Of a stretch of 39,082 nt of DNA, positions 34,138 to 39,082 are shown piece after piece. The stretch comes from Promethearchaeota archaeon (GTDB lineage Archaea > Asgardarchaeota > Lokiarchaeia > Sigyniarchaeales > SOKP01). The DNA lies in contig JABCSY010000032.1 in the NCBI GenBank assembly GCA_018238625.1, positions 1-39,082 on the forward strand, in the 5' to 3' direction. Under the pieces are notes generated by a model. It ran no database searches. It saw only the letters and a program-made list of their open reading frames with translations, and was not told where the DNA came from. The first letter of the stretch is position 1. Every line of letters starts with the position of its first letter. The translations under genes were made by a program, and so were the position numbers.

Positions 34138-35442
34138 TTATTTAATCCAAGGGTCTGGTAATTTTAATCCTTCCAAGGCTTTATCTTCGAACACTTGTTT
34201 AGCAACGTGCATTAAAGTCTTCTCGATTCCAGCGATATTGTGGTTCGTTGCAACTAGAAGATTTAACTTCTTGCATATTCCTTGATCGTCAGACCAGATA
34301 TTATACAACAATATACCTCTGGGAGCTTCAACAACGCCAACACCGTTACCTTCTCGCGGTTCGACATCTAACGTCTTGCAATCGGGATTCACTATGTCAG
34401 GGTCTTCAAGATATTGTGCGATTAATTCAATTGATTCTACTGCTTCAATAATTCGCGCCCAATGATAGGCAAACGTGTGATGCGAAACATCGCCAATTTT
34501 GGCTTTCATTTCCTTTAAAGCCCCATCAGCTAATGGTGTTGCCATTTTATCAGCGCAATTCGTCATTGCTAGAGTATTAGCTCTATAAATGCCATCAGGA
34601 TAACCCGCTGGTTTATAATACGTGTGTGTAGCGTAAGAATGATCAGGAATGTGTTCTCCTATAACATCCAGATAATCGTGAACATCATAATCAATCCTTT
34701 TACCATCGGGGGTGACTATTCTTAGATCGCCATCGTAAATGTCGTGTACTCCGTTTTTCGTCATACCAAGATAATAAGTTGGCACAACACCTACATTAGC
34801 AACGACATCCCAATAATCAGTTACAACCTTTAGCGCAATATCAACGGTCTTTAGCATGAAATCAACTTGCTCAGGAACCATTTTTAAGAATTTATCCCTC
34901 GCGGTTTCGTCCATCGGTTTCTTCATTCCACCCACAATCGCGGAAACGGGGTGAACTGACTTCCCACCGATTTCAGCGCATAATTTTTGGCCGAAATCCA
35001 TCATCTTTAACGCCATCGCTCCCACATCGGGCATCTTATTAATCACATGAACGACATTCCTTAACGCAGGGTCTGCAAAAGGCCCTAAGAGGAAATCAGG
35101 TGCCGCTAACGCGTAAAAGTGCAACATGTGCGATGAATACTGCTTCGCATTCATTAACAATTGTCTAAGTTTATATGCTGGCGTTGGAATTTCAACCCCC
35201 CAAGCGTCTTCAACCGCTTTAGTTGGAGCTAAGTGATGAGGAATAGGACAGATTCCGCAAATCCGTGGAGTAATCCTTGGTACATGCTCACAATATCTGC
35301 CCTCGCAGAATTTCTCAAAAAATCTCGTCGAAGTGATATTAAATTGGGCTTCTTTTACCTTACCATCGTCTCCAATAACAATTCTTAATCCTCCATGCCC
35401 TTCTAAACGTGTGACTGGTTCAACTATTATTTCTTTTACCAT
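34138..35442 (-). CDS. vhuA: [NiFe] hydrogenase large subunit, lacking C-terminal Ni motif (VhuA/MvhA type)
   Basis: 434 residues. N-terminal VTRLEGHGG and the first nickel motif RICGICPIPHHLAP (Cys62, Cys65) are present, with EGRYCEHVPRITP before it. The protein ends LKLPDPWIK with no DPCxxCxxH motif; that motif is supplied by vhuU next door. The active site is therefore split over two polypeptides, as in Methanococcus VhuA/VhuU. The start is ATG at 35442: the upstream in-frame GTG at 35454 lies within the GGTGG ribosome site. With VhuG it would oxidise H2 or reduce protons and exchange electrons with HdrBC through an Hdr/VhuD partner not seen here. Confidence 0.95.
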   Translation of the reverse strand: MVKEIIVEPVTRLEGHGGLRIVIGDDGKVKEAQFNITSTRFFEKFCEGRYCEHVPRITPRICGICPIPHHLAPTKAVEDAWGVEIPTPAYKLRQLLMNAKQYSSHMLHFYALAAPDFLLGPFADPALRNVVHVINKMPDVGAMALKMMDFGQKLCAEIGGKSVHPVSAIVGGMKKPMDETARDKFLKMVPEQVDFMLKTVDIALKVVTDYWDVVANVGVVPTYYLGMTKNGVHDIYDGDLRIVTPDGKRIDYDVHDYLDVIGEHIPDHSYATHTYYKPAGYPDGIYRANTLAMTNCADKMATPLADGALKEMKAKIGDVSHHTFAYHWARIIEAVESIELIAQYLEDPDIVNPDCKTLDVEPREGNGVGVVEAPRGILLYNIWSDDQGICKKLNLLVATNHNIAGIEKTLMHVAKQVFEDKALEGLKLPDPWIK

Positions 35443-35454
35443 TTTTTTTTCCAC

Positions 35455-36771
35455 CTATCTATAATTTTTATTAGTCGCTAACGTAAACTTCTCAGCGAAG
35501 CCTAGCTTATCTTTTATCTGGACAAGCAGTTCCTCTTTTGATAAAGCTACGTTATAACCTTTCGTTACTACATCGACATATCGTTCAATTTGGTCAACGT
35601 TCCAAGCCGTTTGTCCGTAACAACCAGAACAAGGCGTATTGACTTTAAGGCACAATCCACCACATCCCGCTTTTGTTATAGGCCCCGCGCAGAGATATCC
35701 TTGCTCGATTAAGCAATCCTCCATGTTAGGAAGTCCTTCGTAATCACGCTTTACTTTTGTCATTTGAGACTTACTCCCAATTTCTCGTGGACAAGTATCG
35801 CACACAGTAGAAATCTCTGTAAAATCTCTATGATTTTTCAAAAATGCCATAACCTTTGTTGCGATGTTTCCAGTTTCATTTGGGAGATTAGCTAACGAAG
35901 TTTGAGCTTCTCCTGTTTTTTTTACTTGCTGTAATATATCTCCAGCAAGGTCAAAACCCGCCATTAGTGGTAAGTTAAGGAAAAGCGTTAAAAACTCGTA
36001 CAAATTCTTTTTATCGCCTGAACTGATTTGTTCGAGGTTCTCTGTCATCTGTGCTAGTTTACTTACTCTCGGAGAGACTGATTTTGCAGGACCTAAGCAT
36101 CCAACGCATGGGTTTCCGTCGTCAGTACATTTTAAAGTACACCCAGTACTCGTAATGGGGCCAAAACACAATGTACCTTTCTCTAAAAGACAATTCTCGT
36201 TGTTTAAAGAGCAATCGTTGCAGAATGCTGTTTCACTCATAGGTTGTGGTTTTTGTCCAAGTAAGAATTCAACTGCCGAAAATATAGCTTCAGGTTTAGG
36301 AGGGCAACCCCCCATAAAAACATCAACCTTAATAATTTCGTCAAGAGGAACTATTTTACTGGCAAAACCAGGCATATGTTCTTTTGGTTCCTTAGGATTC
36401 TCGTTAGTAATGGATTCTGCTTCTGTAAACTTCCTAGCGATTGCTTCTTGGATGTCCCATTGATTGGCTAATCCATGAACGTTTCCATAACACGCGCACG
36501 AGCCGAAAGCAATAATGAGTTGACATTTTGCTCTCATTAACTTAGCGTTTTCTATGTCTGCATTGGTTCTCATACTGCCTTCAACAAAACCTACGAGAAT
36601 GTCTCCGTCTGGTCGTGCCTTTAACGAATCGTGCTTGAAATCAACGACAGCTGGCCAATAAACGATATCGAGTGCTGGAAGTATTTTCAACAATCCCAAA
36701 TGTGCGTTCAACAGAGATTGGTGGCAACCCCAACAGTCGCTACTTTGCATAAATGCTACTTTAACTGCCAT
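35455..36771 (-). CDS. vhuG: [NiFe] hydrogenase small subunit with duplicated Fe-S module (VhuG/MvhG type)
   Basis: 438 residues, against about 290-310 in usual MvhG/VhuG. The proximal [4Fe-4S] site is Cys13, Cys16, Cys92 and Cys156 (SDCWGC, GSCACYGN, GGCPPKPE). An eight-cysteine module follows at 184, 187, 194, 202, 211, 215, 222, 225. A second module at 324, 327, 353, 361, 370, 374, 381, 384 repeats the spacing exactly from the third Cys onward (8, 9, 4, 7, 3). Both end in PC-x-GC. That would give five clusters instead of three. Residues 235-315 link the modules with a helical stretch. It is the first gene of the operon, 12 bases before vhuA, with a promoter and palindrome upstream. Confidence 0.94.
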   Translation of the reverse strand: MAVKVAFMQSSDCWGCHQSLLNAHLGLLKILPALDIVYWPAVVDFKHDSLKARPDGDILVGFVEGSMRTNADIENAKLMRAKCQLIIAFGSCACYGNVHGLANQWDIQEAIARKFTEAESITNENPKEPKEHMPGFASKIVPLDEIIKVDVFMGGCPPKPEAIFSAVEFLLGQKPQPMSETAFCNDCSLNNENCLLEKGTLCFGPITSTGCTLKCTDDGNPCVGCLGPAKSVSPRVSKLAQMTENLEQISSGDKKNLYEFLTLFLNLPLMAGFDLAGDILQQVKKTGEAQTSLANLPNETGNIATKVMAFLKNHRDFTEISTVCDTCPREIGSKSQMTKVKRDYEGLPNMEDCLIEQGYLCAGPITKAGCGGLCLKVNTPCSGCYGQTAWNVDQIERYVDVVTKGYNVALSKEELLVQIKDKLGFAEKFTLATNKNYR

Positions 36772-36806
36772 TTTTTATCATTTATAGTTTTTATTTATGA
36801 TTTTTG

Positions 36807-36840
36807 ATTTATAAAATATTAGTTGTGATTATTTAATCAC
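36807..36840 (-). promoter_or_regulatory. Hydrogenase operon promoter with palindromic operator
   Basis: On the minus strand a TATA box ATTTTATAAAT (36807-36817) lies 36-46 bases before the vhuG start codon. Just upstream of it is a perfect palindrome, GTGATTA-AA-TAATCAC (36825-36840). A palindrome directly beside the TATA box is a typical place for an archaeal activator or repressor. The regulator is unknown. Confidence 0.55.
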
Positions 36841-36966
36841 GAATTAATAAAAAAAGTTCTGTTTTTCTTAGCTTTAGAGTAAAAATTTTGTTATAGTTTT
36901 ATGGTAGATTTAGAATGATCATTCAATATCGAATATTTTTAGTTTGGGTTAATTAGCGCAGAGATT

Positions 36967-37111
36967 TATTTTGAATACTCATTCTTATTGAATATTATTT
37001 GATCGTTTTTTTACAAATTTGTTATTAGCATTAAGGAATTTGATAATATATTTTAAAAAAAAGGAGAATAAACTAAAAGAAATTAACTTTTCCTTTCAGA
37101 AAAGCTATATT
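36967..37111 (+). repeat. Divergent direct repeat, copy A
   Basis: Part of the 665-base gene-free gap (36772-37436). It contains TATTTTGAATACTC and, later, AAGGAATTTGATAATAT with AAAAGGAGAATAA and AACTTTTCCTTTCAG. The last part can fold back (AAAGGA with TCCTTT). No open frame is seen. Copy B repeats these blocks in the same order. Confidence 0.6.
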
Positions 37112-37114
37112 TCT

Positions 37115-37300
37115 TCATTTTGAATACTCGGTATTATCGAATAAACTTACTTTTACAGAGAATAATGATTTTTAGCAATAATTGATCTTTCCTTTTTATA
37201 GTTTGATAATATTATGAAGGAATTTGATCATTTCTTTTAAAAAAGGAGAATAAGTCAAAGAAAAATTGACTTTTCCTTTGAGAAAAACTCAAATATAAAA
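37115..37300 (+). repeat. Divergent direct repeat, copy B
   Basis: Shares TTTTGAATACTC (offset 149) and AAGGAATTTGAT, AAAAAGGAGAATAA and TGACTTTTCCTTTGAG (offset 184) with copy A, so about 35 extra bases lie between the blocks. GTCAA/TTGAC inside AAAGGA/TCCTTT gives a hairpin. The blocks are the only clear structure in the gap apart from the two promoters. Confidence 0.6.
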
Positions 37301-37340
37301 CTTTTCTTTTTCTGAATAATGATTAATTAAATTTAAATTG

Positions 37341-37376
37341 AGTATAATATAATTTAAATTATCGATTTTTAATCGA
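37341..37376 (+). promoter_or_regulatory. Probable promoter of the tusA-yedE-dsrE operon
   Basis: A TATA-like AGTATAATATAA is followed by a small inverted repeat, TCGATT-TTT-AATCGA (37362-37376), 60 to 95 bases before the tusA start codon. AGGT at 37425-37428 is the ribosome site. Confidence 0.45.
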
Positions 37377-37436
37377 ATGATTCTTTAATGAATCTTTATT
37401 CACATAAAAAAAAACAAAACAACTAGGTAAAAAAAA

Positions 37437-37670
37437 ATGGTTGACATTACAGAAACTTTGGATGTTTCGGGCGAGGTTTGCCCATATCCAGACGTAAAAA
37501 GTAAAAGAAAAGTTAAGAAAATGAATTCAGGAGAAGTTCTCGAGATTCTTGTCGATTATCCTCTCTCAGCTGAGAGGATTCCTGAGACAATGGAATCTTT
37601 AGGCCACAAAGTTCTTTCTAACGAAAAAACAGGTACTTCGGCGTGGAGAATCCTGATTCAAATAAAATAA
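37437..37670 (+). CDS. tusA: TusA/SirA-like sulfur carrier
   Basis: 77 residues, the normal size. Conserved LDVSGEVCPYPDV has the CPxP motif with Cys15, which carries a persulfide (or selenide) in this family. The remaining SGEVLEILVDYPLSAERIPE and GHKV fit the TusA two-layer fold. It is 13 bases before the YedE/YeeE transporter gene, whose GGTGA site directly follows the tusA stop, so the two are translated from one mRNA. Partner proteins are the transporter and the DsrE-like protein. Confidence 0.94.
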   Translation: MVDITETLDVSGEVCPYPDVKSKRKVKKMNSGEVLEILVDYPLSAERIPETMESLGHKVLSNEKTGTSAWRILIQIK

Positions 37671-37683
37671 GGTGAAAAAATAA

Positions 37684-38712
37684 ATGGAATTTATGTATGC
37701 TTTAATAGGTGGGCTTATAGTTGGAGCCCTATTTGGTTTCGTGTTGCAACGTGGAAGATTCTGTATGAACTCTGCCTTCAGAGACATAATCCTATTGAAA
37801 GAATTTAAACTGGCAAAAGCAGTAGTTATCGCCTTGATAACTCTGATGATCGGTTTCGCTATATTTGCTATGGCTGGAGTAATTGCTTTAGATCCAAAAC
37901 CTTTAAAAATATGGGGTGCGGTTGTCGGAGGTCTAGTATTTGGTATTGGAATGGTTCTTGCAGCGGGATGTGCTAGCGGAACCACATATCGAGTAGGAGA
38001 AGGTATGATGGGTTCTGTCGTAGCTGGTTTTGGATTAACACTCGGAGCTTTAATGACTAAATTCGGCGTTTTAAATGATGCTATGAAATTTTTGCAAACT
38101 ACAGTAATTGGAACAAAACTTACGCTTTTTGGAGAATTTGGAGAACTCACACCGATTTTTATGCTTATCTTAGGTATTGTCGGTGCTGCATTGACATTTT
38201 ATTTCTGGGGATTACCAGCGCTTAAAAATAGAAAAGAAGGCGAGCCTTTAATAAAATTTGACAACGCAGTTGAATCAATCTTTAAAAAAGCTTATCCTTG
38301 GTGGGTTACTGGAATCGTTATTGGTATAATCGGAACTGCAGCTTATGTAGTTGCTAACGGAGTGCTAGGAATTACTGGAGGGTGGATGGATCTAAGCTTA
38401 TGGCTTACTACAGCAGATCCTGTCGCATGGGCAGGTTTTATAATTGTTGGTATTATCCTTGGAGCTTTCCTTGGCGCTATTATTAGCGGCGAATTTAAAA
38501 TTAGAGTTCCTAAAGATGGATTGACATTATTAAAACAATTGATCGGCGGAATTTTAATGGGTTTTGGCGCTGTAACAGCAATGGGATGTAACATTACCAA
38601 TATCTTAGGCGGTGTTCCACAGCTTTCATTACATAGTATTATTACGGGAGCCTGTATAATGTTTGGTTCTTGGATAATGGCTTATCTTCTCTTCATGAGA
38701 GATAGCGATTAA
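37684..38712 (+). CDS. YeeE/YedE family transporter (thiosulfate/sulfur or selenium)
   Basis: 342 residues with about nine or ten membrane helices in two related halves. The hallmark cysteines are present: GRFCMNSAFRD (Cys27), AAGCASGTTYRVGEG (Cys96) and AMGCNITNILGG (Cys302). YeeE (TsuA) imports thiosulfate with TusA as partner; YedE proteins have been proposed for selenium uptake because they co-occur with selenoprotein genes. Here it lies between tusA and a DsrE-like gene and diverges from a predicted selenoprotein hydrogenase operon, so either substrate fits. The ATG follows a GGTGA ribosome site. Confidence 0.93.
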   Translation: MEFMYALIGGLIVGALFGFVLQRGRFCMNSAFRDIILLKEFKLAKAVVIALITLMIGFAIFAMAGVIALDPKPLKIWGAVVGGLVFGIGMVLAAGCASGTTYRVGEGMMGSVVAGFGLTLGALMTKFGVLNDAMKFLQTTVIGTKLTLFGEFGELTPIFMLILGIVGAALTFYFWGLPALKNRKEGEPLIKFDNAVESIFKKAYPWWVTGIVIGIIGTAAYVVANGVLGITGGWMDLSLWLTTADPVAWAGFIIVGIILGAFLGAIISGEFKIRVPKDGLTLLKQLIGGILMGFGAVTAMGCNITNILGGVPQLSLHSIITGACIMFGSWIMAYLLFMRDSD

Positions 38713-38734
38713 GGAAAGGAGTTGACGAAAAAAA

Positions 38735-39082
38735 ATGGCTCGATTAGGAATTCTTTTTTTTGATGGACCTTACCAAACGCAAGCTGCTGAAACGGTTGTT
38801 AAGATATCCAACGCGGCGTTAGACAAAGGAATTGATGTACGCATCTTTTGCTATATGGACGCCGTGAATGCCGTCTTAGATAAGCAGAAGAAAATTGAGG
38901 GTATCTTTAACATCGAAGAAGGGTTTAGGGAAATATTAAATAAAGGAGCCACCGTCAGACTATGTAATCTATGTCTTTTAGTCAGAGGTACTATGAAAAA
39001 CTGTTTGACAAAGGAATGCGGCGACGTGAAGCGAGCAGGTACGCCTGATCTCGCGAAGATTATAGAAGAAACAGATAAACTT
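38735..39082 (+). CDS. DsrE-like protein, truncated by the window end
   Basis: 116 codons seen, no stop before the window ends. MARLGILFFDGPYQTQAAETV, ALDKGIDVRIFCYMDAVNAV and a Cys-rich turn VRLCNLCLLVRG then KNCLTKECGDV fit the DsrE/F sulfur-relay fold, in which a Cys carries a persulfide. An AAAGGAG site precedes the ATG by about ten bases. It starts 22 bases after the transporter stop, so it is the third gene of the tusA-yedE operon. Remaining sequence and exact subfamily are outside this window. Confidence 0.8.
   Translation, partial: MARLGILFFDGPYQTQAAETVVKISNAALDKGIDVRIFCYMDAVNAVLDKQKKIEGIFNIEEGFREILNKGATVRLCNLCLLVRGTMKNCLTKECGDVKRAGTPDLAKIIEETDKL

Noticed and set aside
34138..35454. 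vhuA starting at GTG 35454
   Set aside because: The GTG is part of the GGTGG ribosome binding site; the ATG at 35442 gives the family-typical MVKEIIVEPVTRLEG start.
36967..37300. Replication origin boxes
   Set aside because: The stretch is AT-rich with repeats, but no archaeal origin recognition box pattern or cdc6/orc1 gene lies nearby.
37599..38150. 183-codon minus-strand open frame opposite the transporter
   Set aside because: It is antisense to tusA and the YeeE/YedE gene, both with clear family motifs; the translation is Pro/Thr/Ala-biased as expected for a shadow.

Overview
The window looks like a piece of an AT-rich Asgard archaeal chromosome, most likely Lokiarchaeia-like. This is inferred from gene content only. 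The pointers are a Rab/Ras-type GTPase with an extra N-terminal domain, a single-domain gelsolin-like protein, a geranylgeranyl-reductase-type flavoprotein for ether lipids, a tRNA with an archaeal splicing motif, GGTGA/GGAGG-type ribosome binding sites, and an archaeal Vhu/Hdr hydrogenase cluster that appears to use selenocysteine. No phage, insertion sequence or CRISPR array was seen.

Layout. 0.1-5 kb: PEP synthase, a UPF0147 protein, an intron-containing tRNA-Pro(CGG) and the GTPase. 4.9-8 kb: a soluble multi-PAS histidine kinase overlapping a stand-alone receiver. 8.3-14.4 kb: gelsolin-like protein, GGR flavoprotein, HGSNAT/DUF5009-like membrane protein, M29 aminopeptidase, Eis-like acetyltransferase and a toxin relic. 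14.5-18.8 kb: a surface-type cluster (sulfatase-fold enzyme with Thr at the nucleophile site, GT-C glycosyltransferase, membrane-anchored propeller). 19-23 kb: small membrane and zinc-ribbon proteins, including a tandem duplication of about 0.94 kb that left a decayed gene fragment. 23-29 kb: ADP-forming acetyl-CoA synthetase with a BioD/DRTGG partner, cyclophilin, and a coiled-coil/HEAT protein. 29-32 kb: a CooC-like ATPase that appears to start at ATT, HypC, and orphan small proteins.

32.4-36.8 kb (minus strand) is the highlight. It reads vhuG-vhuA-vhuU-hdrC-hdrB, a [NiFe(Se)] hydrogenase joined to heterodisulfide-reductase subunits. The large subunit lacks its C-terminal nickel-binding motif. 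That motif sits in a separate 50-codon gene, easily missed because the nickel-ligand position is an in-frame TGA (predicted selenocysteine); a candidate SECIS hairpin lies just after the stop. The small subunit carries a duplicated eight-cysteine iron-sulfur module. Divergently, at 37.4-39.1 kb, lie TusA, a YedE/YeeE transporter and a DsrE-like protein. This set is known from sulfur handling and has been linked to selenium use, so it may supply the selenoprotein hydrogenase.

Together the genes suggest an anaerobic, hydrogen-metabolising, acetate-forming or peptide-using archaeon: hydrogenase plus HypC maturation, CooC-type nickel handling, ADP-forming acetyl-CoA synthetase and PEP synthase.
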